A DNA stretch of 64,000 nt from Cryobacterium breve (GTDB lineage Bacteria > Actinomycetota > Actinomycetes > Actinomycetales > Microbacteriaceae), in NCBI RefSeq assembly GCF_004402375.1, contig NZ_SOGJ01000023.1, positions 124,001 to 188,000 on the forward strand, written 5' to 3'. Position 1 is the stretch's first letter, and the number at the start of each line of letters is the position of its first letter. The notes beneath the pieces were generated by a model that made no database searches, was not told where the DNA came from, and was given only the letters and a program-made list of their open reading frames with translations. The translations under genes were made by a program, and so were the position numbers. This document shows, in pieces, positions 11,385-21,821 of the stretch.

Positions 11385-13253
11385 ATGTCCGACGCGCTGA
11401 GCTACCGCCCCAAAACGGGCGAGATCCCGACGAGCCCCGGAGTCTACCGGTTTCGCGACGAAACCGGCCGGGTGCTGTACGTCGGTAAAGCCAAGAATCT
11501 GCGGGCACGGCTCGCCAACTACTTCGCTCCGTTGAGCAGCCTGCACGAGCGCACCCGGCGCATGGTCACCACGGCCAACTCGGTGGAGTGGACGGTCGTC
11601 GGCACCGAGGTGGAGGCCCTGCAACTGGAGTGGACCTGGATCAACGAGTTCGATCCGCCGTTCAATGTGCAGTTCAAGGACGACAAGTCGTACCCCTACC
11701 TGGCGGTCACCCTCGCCGACGAGGCGCCGCGGGCCCTCGTCACCCGCACCACCGGCATCCGAGGGGCCCGCTATTTCGGGCCGTACCCCAAGGTCTGGGC
11801 CGTGCACGAAACCATCGAGCTCATGCTCAAGGCCTTCCCCATCCGTACCTGCAACAACGCCAATTACAAACGCGCCATGCAATCCGGCAAACCCTGTTTC
11901 GCCGGGCAGATCGGACGCTGCTTCGGCCCCTGCTCCGGCACGGTCACCATTGATGAGCACCGCGCGATCGTCACTGAGTTCGTCAGCTTCATGGGAAGCC
12001 AGGATCGCAAGCTGATCAACAAGCTCACCGCGGAGATGAAGGATGCCGCGCTGACCCAGAACTACGAGGTCGCCGCGAAACGGCGCGACCAGGTTCGGGC
12101 ACTGGACGCTGTGCTGGAGAAGAGCGCCGTCGTGCTCCGCGACAACGTCGATATCGACCTCTTCGCCATCGACCAAGACGAGCTGGCCGCCGCCGTGCAA
12201 CTATTCATCGTGCGTGGCGGGCGTATCCGCGGTGTTCGCGGGTGGATGGTCGACAAGGAGCTCGACCTCACGACGGGCGATCTGATCGACTCGATCATGC
12301 TCACCGCCTACGGATCAGGGGCAGTGCCACCCCGCGAGATAGTGGTACCGGAACTACCCGACGACGCCGAGGCGCTCGAGACCTGGCTGGCCGGCGTCGG
12401 CAAGCGCAAAGTCAGACTCGTCGCCGCGCAGCGCGGGGAGAAGGCGGCGTTGCTCGCCACGGCCACCCAGAACGCCAAGCACGCGCTGATGCTCTACAAG
12501 ACCCGGCGAAGCTCTGACTTCGTGGCGCGGTCCAAGGCACTCGAAGACATTCAGGAGGCACTGGAAATGCCGTCGGCACCCCTCCGAATGGAATGCTATG
12601 ACGTGTCGCACCTCAGCGGCACCAATATCGTCGCGTCAATGGTGGTCTTCGAGGACGGCCTGCCGCGCACCGACGAGTACCGTCGGTTCAGCATTCCCGA
12701 GTCGACGGATGACACGGACTCCATCTACCGCACGCTCACGCGACGCCTGGCGTACCTGCTCCCCGACGAGGTTGCTGCCCCGGAAACCGAGGGCGATGCC
12801 GTGGGCAAGCGCAAGAAATTCCGTTACCAGCCGAATCTTCTCATCGTCGACGGTGGCCAGCCGCAGGTTGCCGCGGCGGCCCGCGCCCTGCGGGAGTCGG
12901 GAGTGACGGGCATCCAACTGTGCGGAATCGCAAAACGGCTTGAGGAGATCTGGCTGCCGGACTCCGACTACCCGGTGATCCTGCCGCGGAACAGCGACGC
13001 CCTCTTCCTGATCCAGCGCATCCGGGACGAGGCGCACCGGTTCGCGATCGTGCACCAGCGCTCGAGACGGAAGCGCGACATCACGTCGGTGCTGGGGGAG
13101 GTCCCCGGTCTCGGCCCGGCTCGGGTGAAAGTGCTCCTGCAACATTTCGGCTCTGTCGCCCGGCTCAAGGAGGCTCAGGTGGAGACGATTGCCGAGGTCC
13201 GCGGCATCGGCCCGGTTCTGGCGGAGGCGATTCATCGGCACTTGCGCGTCTGA
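11385..13253 (+). CDS. uvrC: Excinuclease ABC subunit C
   Basis: The dual-incision nuclease of nucleotide excision repair. The N-terminal GIY-YIG nuclease is visible ([10 protein letters not shown], then [14 protein letters not shown], residues 14-45), followed by a UVR motif around residues 205-240, an RNase H-like nuclease domain ([20 protein letters not shown]) and helix-hairpin-helix motifs at the end ([25 protein letters not shown]). The length of 622 residues is normal. It lies 18 bases after uvrA and about 60 before rapZ, in the conserved actinobacterial order uvrC-rapZ-whiA. Confidence 0.97.
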   Translation: MSDALSYRPKTGEIPTSPGVYRFRDETGRVLYVGKAKNLRARLANYFAPLSSLHERTRRMVTTANSVEWTVVGTEVEALQLEWTWINEFDPPFNVQFKDDKSYPYLAVTLADEAPRALVTRTTGIRGARYFGPYPKVWAVHETIELMLKAFPIRTCNNANYKRAMQSGKPCFAGQIGRCFGPCSGTVTIDEHRAIVTEFVSFMGSQDRKLINKLTAEMKDAALTQNYEVAAKRRDQVRALDAVLEKSAVVLRDNVDIDLFAIDQDELAAAVQLFIVRGGRIRGVRGWMVDKELDLTTGDLIDSIMLTAYGSGAVPPREIVVPELPDDAEALETWLAGVGKRKVRLVAAQRGEKAALLATATQNAKHALMLYKTRRSSDFVARSKALEDIQEALEMPSAPLRMECYDVSHLSGTNIVASMVVFEDGLPRTDEYRRFSIPESTDDTDSIYRTLTRRLAYLLPDEVAAPETEGDAVGKRKKFRYQPNLLIVDGGQPQVAAAARALRESGVTGIQLCGIAKRLEEIWLPDSDYPVILPRNSDALFLIQRIRDEAHRFAIVHQRSRRKRDITSVLGEVPGLGPARVKVLLQHFGSVARLKEAQVETIAEVRGIGPVLAEAIHRHLRV

Positions 13254-13315
13254 ACCGCCCGGCTGATCGGTAGGCTGATCACTTAGGTTCCATCCGATCG
13301 AAGGCGCAGCGCAGA

Positions 13316-14191
13316 ATGACAACGGAGAACGACAGGCAGGAAATGCTTATCGTGACAGGAATGTCCGGCGCAGGTCGCTCCACGGTGGCCAACGCCCTCG
13401 AAGACCTGGGCTGGTACGTGGTCGACAATCTGCCGCCACAGATGCTGCGTCCGCTCGTCGAACTCGTGGGTCGCGCCGGCACGAGCCTGCCCAAGATCGC
13501 GGCCGTTGTCGACATTCGCGGCGGGGATTTCTTCTCGGACTTCCAGGAGATCTTGTACTCGCTGCGGAGGACGTCCCAGGTTCGGGTCATCTTCCTCGAG
13601 GCACGCGACGATGTGCTCGTGCGCCGGTTCGAATCCGTACGTCGCCCGCATCCGCTGCAGGGTGAGGGCACGATCCTCGACGGTATCTCGGCCGAACGGC
13701 ACAAGCTCAGCGCCGTGCGCGAGTCCTGCGACCTCGTTATCGACACGTCAGACCTCAACATCCACCAGCTGGCCACAGCGATCTCCGACCGGTTCGCCGC
13801 CGAGGACGCCGCCGGTGTGCATGTCACCTTGATGAGCTTCGGCTTCAAATATGGTCTCCCCACCGACGTCGACATGGTCGCCGACGTTCGTTTCCTACCC
13901 AACCCGTTCTGGGTCCCTGAGCTGCGGGCCCACAACGGCCAGGATGCGGAGGTGCGGGACTTCGTTCTCGATCAGACCGGTGCGCGGGACTTCATCCGGC
14001 ACTATGCAGCCGCTTTGGAACCGGTCCTCGCCGGCTATCAGCGGGAGAACAAACGCCACGCGACCATTGCGGTCGGGTGCACGGGCGGCAAGCACCGCTC
14101 GGTCGCCATGGCCGCGGAAATCGCGGCCCTGGTCAAGGATTTCCCCGGCGTCGCCGTCAGCATCAAGAATCGCGACCTCGGACGAGAATGA
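13316..14191 (+). CDS. rapZ: RapZ/YvcJ family nucleotide-binding protein
   Basis: A P-loop ATPase/GTPase-like protein, named after the E. coli adaptor that targets GlmZ/GlmS RNA to RNase E; its role in actinobacteria is not settled. Walker A GMSGAGRST sits near residues 14-22, and the conserved C-terminal half contains GCTGGKHRSVAMA. The length of 291 residues is typical. A TAGGCT box at 13271-13276 could be its promoter. In many actinobacteria rapZ is followed by yvcK and then whiA; here whiA follows directly after an 84-base gap. Confidence 0.93.
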   Translation: MTTENDRQEMLIVTGMSGAGRSTVANALEDLGWYVVDNLPPQMLRPLVELVGRAGTSLPKIAAVVDIRGGDFFSDFQEILYSLRRTSQVRVIFLEARDDVLVRRFESVRRPHPLQGEGTILDGISAERHKLSAVRESCDLVIDTSDLNIHQLATAISDRFAAEDAAGVHVTLMSFGFKYGLPTDVDMVADVRFLPNPFWVPELRAHNGQDAEVRDFVLDQTGARDFIRHYAAALEPVLAGYQRENKRHATIAVGCTGGKHRSVAMAAEIAALVKDFPGVAVSIKNRDLGRE

Positions 14192-14275
14192 CCCGGCCAT
14201 CGGTGACTGCTTGCAGCAGGCACCGACTCCGGCCAGAACGAATACAACTCGGCCACCTGTGGCCAGGACGACAGA

Positions 14276-15268
14276 ATGGACAAGCGATTGGCACTCACCG
14301 CCGACGTCAAAGACGAGCTTGCTCGCGTCGAAATTTCAAAGACCACGGTGCGTGCAGCGGAACTGGCGACCATCCTTCGCTTCTCCGGTGGACTGCATAT
14401 GATTTCCGGAAGGATCGCGATCGAGTCGGAGCTGGACACCCCACTTCTCGCCCGGCGGGTGCGTAAGGACCTCGCCGAACTGTACGGCGTGCGCAGCGAC
14501 GTAACCGTGATCCCCGCAGCGGGACTGCGCCGCGCCAGTCACTACTTGGTGCGGGTGCTCGACGGGGGCGAGACTCTCGCGCGTCAGACGGGCCTGCTCG
14601 ACGCGAGACGGCGCCCGATCCGCGGGCTCCCGAACCGGCTTACCACGGGATCGAAGGAAGAAATCGCTGCCGTCTGGCGAGGGGCTTTCCTCGCCCACGG
14701 GTCCCTGACCGACCCTGGCCGGTCCGCGGCTCTGGAGGTCACCTGCCCCGGCAACGAATCCGCCATGGCGCTCGTGGGAGCCGCCGGGCGCCTTGGGGTG
14801 GTCGCCAAGGCTCGCGAGGTGCGCGGCGTGCACCGCGTCGTCATCCGTGACGGCGACGCTATCGGTGCGATGCTCGTTCAGATGGGTGCCCAGGAGACCG
14901 TTCTGAACTGGGAAGCCCTCCGCCAGCGCCGTGAGGTGCGCGCGACCGCCAATCGTCTGGTCAACTTTGACGACGCGAACCTGCGCCGTTCCGCACAGGC
15001 AGCTGTGGCCGCGTGTGCGCGCGTTCAGCGTGCCATGGAGATCCTCGGTGACGACATCCCGGAGCACCTCCGGTACGCGGGGGACCTACGTCTCTCCTTC
15101 CGCGATTCCAGTCTGGACGAGCTCGGCCACCACGCCGAACCGCCCATGACGAAGGACGCCGTCGCCGGACGCATCCGTCGGCTGCTGGCCATGGCCGACA
15201 AGAAAGCCTCCGATCTGGGCATTCCCGGAACCGACGCGAATCTTCCCACGGATCTCGACGACGTCTGA
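14276..15268 (+). CDS. whiA: Sporulation/cell division regulator WhiA
   Basis: A DNA-binding regulator with an N-terminal LAGLIDADG-homing-endonuclease-like fold and a C-terminal helix-turn-helix. In Streptomyces it works with WhiB to switch on division genes; non-sporulating relatives keep it for growth and division control. The typical start [13 protein letters not shown], and the C-terminal segment [14 protein letters not shown] followed by [13 protein letters not shown] (HTH), are all present. The length of 330 residues is normal. The ATG chosen lacks a strong ribosome binding site, but the conserved N terminus starts here. Confidence 0.95.
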   Translation: MDKRLALTADVKDELARVEISKTTVRAAELATILRFSGGLHMISGRIAIESELDTPLLARRVRKDLAELYGVRSDVTVIPAAGLRRASHYLVRVLDGGETLARQTGLLDARRRPIRGLPNRLTTGSKEEIAAVWRGAFLAHGSLTDPGRSAALEVTCPGNESAMALVGAAGRLGVVAKAREVRGVHRVVIRDGDAIGAMLVQMGAQETVLNWEALRQRREVRATANRLVNFDDANLRRSAQAAVAACARVQRAMEILGDDIPEHLRYAGDLRLSFRDSSLDELGHHAEPPMTKDAVAGRIRRLLAMADKKASDLGIPGTDANLPTDLDDV

Positions 15269-15323
15269 CGTGCTCGGCACTCAGCGTTCATCCACGTTCG
15301 TCGCAGCCCCAGCCCATCCTGAG

Positions 15324-15329
15324 TAGACT
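15324..15329 (+). promoter_or_regulatory. -10 box TAGACT of the sodA promoter
   Basis: TAGACT lies 64 bases before the sodA start, giving a leader of about 58 bases. The hexamer is the same as at uvrB and uvrA. Confidence 0.4.
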
Positions 15330-15393
15330 GGAATGGTTGCTCACGAACTGGTGGCGGAGCATTTCGCGCCGACAACTACAGAGGAGATGCACA

Positions 15394-16020
15394 TTGGCTG
15401 AATACACACTTCCGGCTCTGGCCTACGACTACTCGGCCCTGGCGCCGAGCATCAGCGGCACCATCATGGAACTTCACCACGGCAAGCACCATCAGGCCTA
15501 CGTGACGGGTGCGAACACCGCCCTCGCTCAGCTGGCCGAGGCGCGCGACGCCGGCACCCTCACCTACGTGAACAAGCTCGAGAAGGACCTCGCTTTCAAT
15601 CTTGGCGGCCACGTCAACCACTCGATCTTCTGGACCAACCTTTCGCCCGACGGCGGCGACAAGCCTGTCGGCGAACTGGCCAGTGCGATCGATGACAACT
15701 TCGGGTCCTTCGACAAGTTCCAGGCGCACTTCGCGGCCGTGGCGCTCGGCGTTCAGGGATCCGGCTGGGCCGTTCTGGCCTGGGACTCCATCGGCCAGCG
15801 CCTGATCATCCAGCAGTTCTTCGACCAGCAGGCGAACTTCGCTGCCGGTACGATCCCCGTGCTGATGCTCGACGTCTGGGAGCACGCGTACTACCTCGAC
15901 TACCGCAACGTTCGTGCCGATTACGTGAAGGCATTCTGGAATATCGTCAACTGGGCGAATGTCCAGGAACGCTTCACCGTGGCACGCGAAAAGACCAACG
16001 GACTTCTGCTCCTCTCCTAG
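15394..16020 (+). CDS. sodA: Superoxide dismutase (Mn/Fe type)
   Basis: Converts superoxide to hydrogen peroxide and oxygen in the cytosol. The metal ligands of the family are visible: H28 in [11 protein letters not shown], the histidine of [10 protein letters not shown], and D and H in DVWEHAYY. The start is a TTG (giving [13 protein letters not shown]), supported by GAGGAG seven bases upstream; an ATG inside that spacer is out of frame, and the longer in-frame ATG at 15337 would add 19 unconserved residues. The length of 208 residues is typical. It stands between whiA and the glycolytic operon with its own promoter and hairpin. Confidence 0.95.
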   Translation: MAEYTLPALAYDYSALAPSISGTIMELHHGKHHQAYVTGANTALAQLAEARDAGTLTYVNKLEKDLAFNLGGHVNHSIFWTNLSPDGGDKPVGELASAIDDNFGSFDKFQAHFAAVALGVQGSGWAVLAWDSIGQRLIIQQFFDQQANFAAGTIPVLMLDVWEHAYYLDYRNVRADYVKAFWNIVNWANVQERFTVAREKTNGLLLLS

Positions 16021-17109
<1,089 letters not shown>

Positions 17110-17120
17110 CGGAGTCCGCA

Positions 17121-18335
17121 GTGACGCTGCGTACTATCGAATCACTGGGGAATCTCGGCGGAAAACGTGTCATCGTCCGATGTGATCTGAACGTGCCGTT
17201 GCAGGACGGTCAGATCACCGACGACGGCCGCGTACGGGCATCCCTGCCCACCATCAAGGCCCTTGTCGAACAGGGTGCGCGCGTTGTCGTCGTGTCGCAC
17301 CTCGGGCGTCCTCAGGGAGCACCGGAAGCCAAGTACAGCTTGGGCCCGGTTGCGGTCCGTCTCGGCGAACTCCTGGGCGCGAACGTGGCATTCGCCACGG
17401 ACACGGTCGGGGCTTCAGCGCAGGCTGCCGTAGCCGCCCTGACTGACGGCCAAGTCGTCGTTCTCGAGAACCTCCGCTTCAATGCGGGGGAGACCGCGAA
17501 GGATGACGCCGAGCGCGGCGCATTCGCCACGGAGCTTTCCGCTCTGGGCGATGTGCTCGTCTCGGACGGCTTCGGCGTCGTGCACCGCAAACAGGCCAGT
17601 GTGTACGACCTCGCCGGGATTCTTCCCAGCGCGGCCGGGCTCCTGATCGCCGCGGAGCTCGAAGTTCTCGATCGTCTTACGGAGAAGCCGGAATCGCCGT
17701 ACGCGGTCGTTCTGGGTGGATCGAAGGTCTCGGACAAGCTGGGCGTTATCGGACACCTGCTGCCCCGTGTCGACTCGCTGCTCATCGGTGGAGGCATGAC
17801 CTACACGTTCCTTGCGGCACAAGGCCACAAGGTGGGCGCAAGCCTGCTGGAATCCGACCAGATCGAGACCGTACGCGGTTACCTTCTGGAAGCGGAGCGC
17901 CTGGGCGTGAAGATCGTGCTGCCCACGGACATCGTCGTCGCCTCGAAGTTCGGGGCCGACGCTGAGATCACGGTCACCCCGTCCAACGCGATCGAGGACA
18001 CCGCATTCGGTGCCACCGGTCTCGGCCTGGACATCGGACCGGAGACGGGTGCGGCTTTCGCCGAGATCATCCGTGCATCGAAGACGGTCTTCTGGAACGG
18101 TCCCATGGGCGTGTTCGAGTTAGAGCCGTTCGCGGAGGGCACCCGTGCTGTGGCCGCCGCGCTGACCGAGGTCGATGGACTGAGCGTCGTCGGCGGCGGA
18201 GACTCCGCCGCCGCGGTTCGCACCCTCGGATTCACCGATGACCAGTTCGGTCACATTTCAACCGGCGGTGGCGCCAGCCTCGAGTTCCTCGAAGGCAAGC
18301 GACTACCAGGACTGGAGGTCCTCGGATGGCAGTAA
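17121..18335 (+). CDS. pgk: Phosphoglycerate kinase
   Basis: Transfers phosphate from 1,3-bisphosphoglycerate to ADP. The N-terminal substrate loop VIVRCDLNVPLQDG, the histidine/arginine segment VVVSHLGRP and the C-terminal nucleotide motif VVGGGDSAAAV are present. The segment SDGFGVVHRKQASVYD is the actinobacterial variant of the NDAFGTAHRAHAS motif. It starts at GTG, 404 residues. Its end overlaps tpiA by 10 bases, so the two are translationally linked. Confidence 0.97.
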   Translation: MTLRTIESLGNLGGKRVIVRCDLNVPLQDGQITDDGRVRASLPTIKALVEQGARVVVVSHLGRPQGAPEAKYSLGPVAVRLGELLGANVAFATDTVGASAQAAVAALTDGQVVVLENLRFNAGETAKDDAERGAFATELSALGDVLVSDGFGVVHRKQASVYDLAGILPSAAGLLIAAELEVLDRLTEKPESPYAVVLGGSKVSDKLGVIGHLLPRVDSLLIGGGMTYTFLAAQGHKVGASLLESDQIETVRGYLLEAERLGVKIVLPTDIVVASKFGADAEITVTPSNAIEDTAFGATGLGLDIGPETGAAFAEIIRASKTVFWNGPMGVFELEPFAEGTRAVAAALTEVDGLSVVGGGDSAAAVRTLGFTDDQFGHISTGGGASLEFLEGKRLPGLEVLGWQ

Positions 18336-19126
18336 ACGAACACCCACGGCGCACTCCGCTGATTGCCGGCAACTGGAAGATGAACCTGGACCACCTCCAG
18401 GCCATCGCATTCGTCCAGAAGCTCGCGTGGAATCTTAAGGATGCGAAGCACGATGTCGCAGCGGTCGAGGTTGCGGTGTTCCCACCGTTCACGGACCTGC
18501 GCTCGGTGCAGACGCTCGTTTCCGCCGACAAGCTCCCGATCGCCTTCGGCGGCCAGGACCTGTCGGCCCAGGACTCTGGTGCCTACACCGGCGAGATCTC
18601 CGGTGCCTTCCTCGCGCAGCTCGAGTGCAAGTACGTGTTGATCGGTCACTCCGAACGACGCACACTGCATGCCGAGACTGACGAGGTCGTCGCGGCAAAG
18701 GTCACGGCCGCGCTCAAGCACAACCTCGTTCCGATCATCTGCGTCGGCGAGACCGCCGCGGACTTAGAACTGCACGGCCCGAGCGCCGTGCCGGTAGCCC
18801 AGCTGCGAGCGGCCCTTGCGGGCGTGTCCAACGCGGCCGACTTCGTCGTCGCCTACGAGCCCGTCTGGGCGATCGGTTCCGGCCAGGCGGCAACGCCTGA
18901 GCAGGCCGAGCAGGTGGCTGCGCAGCTTCGCCTCGTTCTGCAGGAATCGCTGGGCCAGGATGTGGCCGACAAGACCCGCATCCTGTACGGCGGTTCGGTC
19001 AAGGGCTCCAACATCGCGGGCTACATGCGCGAGCCGAATGTTGACGGCGCCCTAGTGGGCGGCGCCAGCCTGGACATCGACGAGTTCTCGAGCATCGTCC
19101 GGTTCCAGAAGCACGTCGGGCTGTAA
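18326..19126 (+). CDS. tpiA: Triosephosphate isomerase
   Basis: Interconverts dihydroxyacetone phosphate and glyceraldehyde 3-phosphate. The active-site lysine is in IAGNWKMN, the histidine in IGHSERR, the glutamate in AYEPVWAIGSG, and the phosphate loop is in YGGSVKGSN. The length of 266 residues is typical. Its start lies inside the end of pgk; a strong hairpin follows. Confidence 0.97.
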   Translation: MAVNEHPRRTPLIAGNWKMNLDHLQAIAFVQKLAWNLKDAKHDVAAVEVAVFPPFTDLRSVQTLVSADKLPIAFGGQDLSAQDSGAYTGEISGAFLAQLECKYVLIGHSERRTLHAETDEVVAAKVTAALKHNLVPIICVGETAADLELHGPSAVPVAQLRAALAGVSNAADFVVAYEPVWAIGSGQAATPEQAEQVAAQLRLVLQESLGQDVADKTRILYGGSVKGSNIAGYMREPNVDGALVGGASLDIDEFSSIVRFQKHVGL

Positions 19127-19182
19127 CAGAACGGTCTGCACTAAATGGTCTGAAACGGCCGAGAACTAGGTAGCAGTCTTGG

Positions 19183-19224
19183 AACCAGCCCATCGGCCCC
19201 CAATAGGGGGCCGGTGGGCTGGTT
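19183..19224 (+). terminator. Terminator of the gap-pgk-tpiA operon
   Basis: A 19-bp near-perfect stem (one G-T pair) with loop AATA. No T-run follows, as is common in this window. Confidence 0.65.
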
Positions 19225-19295
19225 CGCTACTCAGGCTATGATTATCACTGATCTTGATGGGACATGTGTGCCCATCGCACTGTGAAAGGTTTCGC

Positions 19296-19547
19296 GTGGA
19301 GATTCTCCAGGTTGTGCTGCAGGTATTGCTCGGAATTACGAGCCTCCTGCTGACCATGCTCATTTTGCTCCACAAGGGGCGCGGTGGCGGTCTCTCCGAC
19401 ATGTTTGGCGGAGGTGTCACGTCCAACCTCGGGGCGTCCGGTGTTGCCGAGCGCAACCTCAACCGCATCACCGTCATCCTGGGGCTGCTGTGGATCACGT
19501 GCATTGTGATCCTGGGTTTGATCACCAAGTTCGACACGGGGCTTTAG
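19296..19547 (+). CDS. secG: Preprotein translocase subunit SecG
   Basis: A small subunit of the SecYEG protein-export channel in the cell membrane. There are two hydrophobic segments (around residues 3-22 and 55-76), separated by a glycine-rich loop GRGGGLSDMFGGG, exactly the SecG pattern. The GTG start (MEILQVVLQ) is preceded by GAAAGG at six bases; the longer frame from 19254 is not conserved-looking. It is 83 residues long. A TATGAT -10 candidate at 19237-19242 suggests its own promoter downstream of the tpiA terminator. rbpA follows 93 bases later. Confidence 0.93.
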   Translation: MEILQVVLQVLLGITSLLLTMLILLHKGRGGGLSDMFGGGVTSNLGASGVAERNLNRITVILGLLWITCIVILGLITKFDTGL

Positions 19548-19640
19548 CCTCCCGTTTCACAGCTCTCGTTTCACAGGTTCGACGAGCATCGGCTCAACCG
19601 GTCAATCGGCTTCAACGCCCTTTTCAAGCGGAGGAACAAT

Positions 19641-20009
19641 ATGGCATCTGGTGGCAGCGCAATCAGGGGATCCCGGGTCGGTGCCGGCCCGATGGGGGAG
19701 CAGGACCGCGGTTTTCACGCGGACCGGATCAAGGTGTCCTACTGGGATGCTCTCGGCAACGAGACCGTGCGGTACTTCGCCGCCAACCTCCCCGACGAAG
19801 AGATCCCCGAAAGGATCGATTGCCCGTCGTCCGGGCTTCCGGCCGGGCGGGACAAGGCGAACCCTCCGTCGGTGGTCAAACTCGAACCGTACAAAACGCA
19901 CCTGGCCTATGTGAAGGAACGTCGTACGGAGGAAGAGGCAGAGTCGCTTCTCGAAGAGGCGCTGCAGCAGCTTCGCGTGCGTCGCGGCAAGTTGTCGGCG
20001 ACGAACTGA
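19641..20009 (+). CDS. rbpA: RNA polymerase-binding protein RbpA
   Basis: An actinobacteria-specific partner of the housekeeping sigma factor and RNA polymerase that stabilises the open complex. The sequence starts with the conserved GGSAIRGSRVGAGP, has the core GFHADRIKVSYWDALGNE and ends in a charged helix. Only one Cys (DCPSSG) remains where Streptomyces RbpA has a zinc site, so zinc binding is not expected, as in mycobacteria. It is 122 residues long. It converges on pgl, separated by a shared palindromic terminator. Confidence 0.95.
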   Translation: MASGGSAIRGSRVGAGPMGEQDRGFHADRIKVSYWDALGNETVRYFAANLPDEEIPERIDCPSSGLPAGRDKANPPSVVKLEPYKTHLAYVKERRTEEEAESLLEEALQQLRVRRGKLSATN

Positions 20010-20037
20010 CGGTCGACATCCATCGCTCGTACGCAAA

Positions 20038-20073
20038 GCAGAAAGGCCCCGACATTCGTCGGGGCCTTTCTGC
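20038..20073. terminator. Bidirectional terminator between rbpA and pgl
   Basis: A perfect 16-bp stem with loop ATTC; the arms carry AAA and TTT near their bases, so it can work for both converging transcripts. Confidence 0.85.
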
Positions 20074-20088
20074 GTTGCATTACCGACT

Positions 20089-20865
20089 CTAGAACGTCGA
20101 TGCGGTGAGGTTTTCCGGAACCTCCGCGGCTGCCTCCTGGTCGACGAAGAAGTTGGTGTACCGACGGCCCTTGATGCCCGCAACCGGTACTTCATCTCGG
20201 CTGGCACCCGCGAGGGCGAGGCCGAGTGCCGAGGCCTTGTCGTGCCCGGCCAGGACCATCCAGATGCACCGTGAGGTGTTGAGGGCGGGGCGGCTCAGGG
20301 TAAGGCGCTCCAACGGGGGCTTGGGGGAGTTGAGAACCGCGAGCACACTCTTGTCATGCTCCCGAATGCCGGGCAAGTGCGGGAAGAGGGAAGCGACGTG
20401 CCCGTCTGGGCCCACTCCCAGGAAAGTGATGTCGAACCGCGGAAGCTGCGTTCCATCGATGGAGCGGGACTCCAGCAGTTCGGCGTAGCTGGTGGCAGCT
20501 TCTTCGAGGTCAAGTCCTTCATCGGAGGCTGCGAACGGGTGGATGTTCTCGGCCGGCACTGAGATGTGGTCGAGCAGAGCGGTGCGTGCTTGGAGCTCGT
20601 TGCGGTCGGGGTGTTCCTTCGGTACCCAGCGCTCGTCGCCCCACCAGAACGTGACCAGGTCCCAGTCGATGGTGTCGCGGGCGGCGGAGGCGTTGACGGC
20701 CTCCAACACTTCCATTGCGACGGAACCGCCGGCCAGTACCACGTTCACCTCTCCCTGCTCGTGCAGGATGTCAACGGTCGTTGTGATGAAACGGGCGGCC
20801 ACGGAGGCGGCGAGAGCCGCCCGATTCGGGTGCACGAGTACGCGTCGTTCGTTGGTCACGGTCAT
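20089..20865 (-). CDS. pgl: 6-phosphogluconolactonase
   Basis: Hydrolyses 6-phosphogluconolactone, the second step of the oxidative pentose phosphate pathway. It has a NagB/DevB-type fold: VNVVLAGGSVAMEVLEAV near residue 40, WWGDERWVP near residue 75, and LGVGPDGHVASLFP near residue 152. The length of 258 residues is typical. It is the last gene of the tkt-to-pgl operon, and its ATG overlaps the opcA stop by four bases (ATGA). Confidence 0.95.
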   Translation of the reverse strand: MTVTNERRVLVHPNRAALAASVAARFITTTVDILHEQGEVNVVLAGGSVAMEVLEAVNASAARDTIDWDLVTFWWGDERWVPKEHPDRNELQARTALLDHISVPAENIHPFAASDEGLDLEEAATSYAELLESRSIDGTQLPRFDITFLGVGPDGHVASLFPHLPGIREHDKSVLAVLNSPKPPLERLTLSRPALNTSRCIWMVLAGHDKASALGLALAGASRDEVPVAGIKGRRYTNFFVDQEAAAEVPENLTASTF

Positions 20866-21821
20866 CCTTCGTTCTGTTCTACGATCACATCGTCAAGGTG
20901 CGGGAGGCCGCGCGTAATGACCTCACCATACAGCTCATCCGGGTCGAGACGGCGCAGTTCGTCGCTGAGACAATCGCGCAGGCTGCGCCGTTTGAGGGTG
21001 AGGTCCTGAACGGGCTGTCCAGGCTGGGTAAGGCGGGCGACGGCGGGAACCTCGCGTTCGAGAGAGATCACACCTGCCGCCCGGGTGAGCTGAACACTGC
21101 GGATGCCGTGTGACAGCGGACCCGTGGTGAATTCGTAGTCGACGCTGACCTGCAGCTGCAGGGCCAGCCAGGCGGCGAGCAGCGTCGTCGAGGGCGAGTC
21201 AGCGGCTCCGGTGACCTGCACGGCCGTGACGGGCTGGAAAGGCGGCTGGTCGAGGACCGCGGCCAATTGCGCCCGCCAGAGGGTGAGCCGCGTCCACGCG
21301 AAGTCCGTGTCTCCCGGGCGGTACGAGCTGCTCAGGTTGTGCAGGGCGGATTGAGGGTCCGGCTGGGCTGAGGCATCCGTGATACGGCGGTGGGCTATGC
21401 GTCCGAGCGGACTCTCTGCCGGGACGGTCGGCGCCACACCTGGCCACCACGCCACGACGGGGGCATCGGGCAGGAGCAGGCCCGTGACCAGGCTTTCCGG
21501 ATCGCTGGCGGCGTCTCCGTAGGCGCGCAGAACGATGACCTCGCTCGCTCCGGCGTCGCCGCCGACCCGGATCTCGGCGTCGACCCGGGCGGCCAGCGGC
21601 TCGGCCCTGTCCTGATCCATCGTTGACAGCACGATCACGCGCATGGGGTGTTCGCGGGAGGCGTCGTTCGCTGCCTCGATGGCCTCCTCCTCCCGACCCA
21701 TGGTGGAGGCGATGATCAGTGTGAGCACGCGACCGAGGGCAACGGCACCGCCTTCCTCCCGGATGCGCACCAAAGCCTTCGAGATCTTGGAGGTGGTCGT
21801 GTTGGGCAGATCGACGATCAT
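20862..21821 (-). CDS. opcA: Glucose-6-phosphate dehydrogenase assembly protein OpcA
   Basis: OpcA helps activate or assemble the glucose-6-phosphate dehydrogenase encoded just upstream; it is found in actinobacteria and cyanobacteria. Recognised by its start MIVDLPNTTTSKISKALVRI, the segment APVVAWWPGVAP, and its place between zwf and pgl. It is 319 residues long. Overlaps of four bases with both neighbours show translational coupling. Confidence 0.95.
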   Translation of the reverse strand: MIVDLPNTTTSKISKALVRIREEGGAVALGRVLTLIIASTMGREEEAIEAANDASREHPMRVIVLSTMDQDRAEPLAARVDAEIRVGGDAGASEVIVLRAYGDAASDPESLVTGLLLPDAPVVAWWPGVAPTVPAESPLGRIAHRRITDASAQPDPQSALHNLSSSYRPGDTDFAWTRLTLWRAQLAAVLDQPPFQPVTAVQVTGAADSPSTTLLAAWLALQLQVSVDYEFTTGPLSHGIRSVQLTRAAGVISLEREVPAVARLTQPGQPVQDLTLKRRSLRDCLSDELRRLDPDELYGEVITRGLPHLDDVIVEQNEG

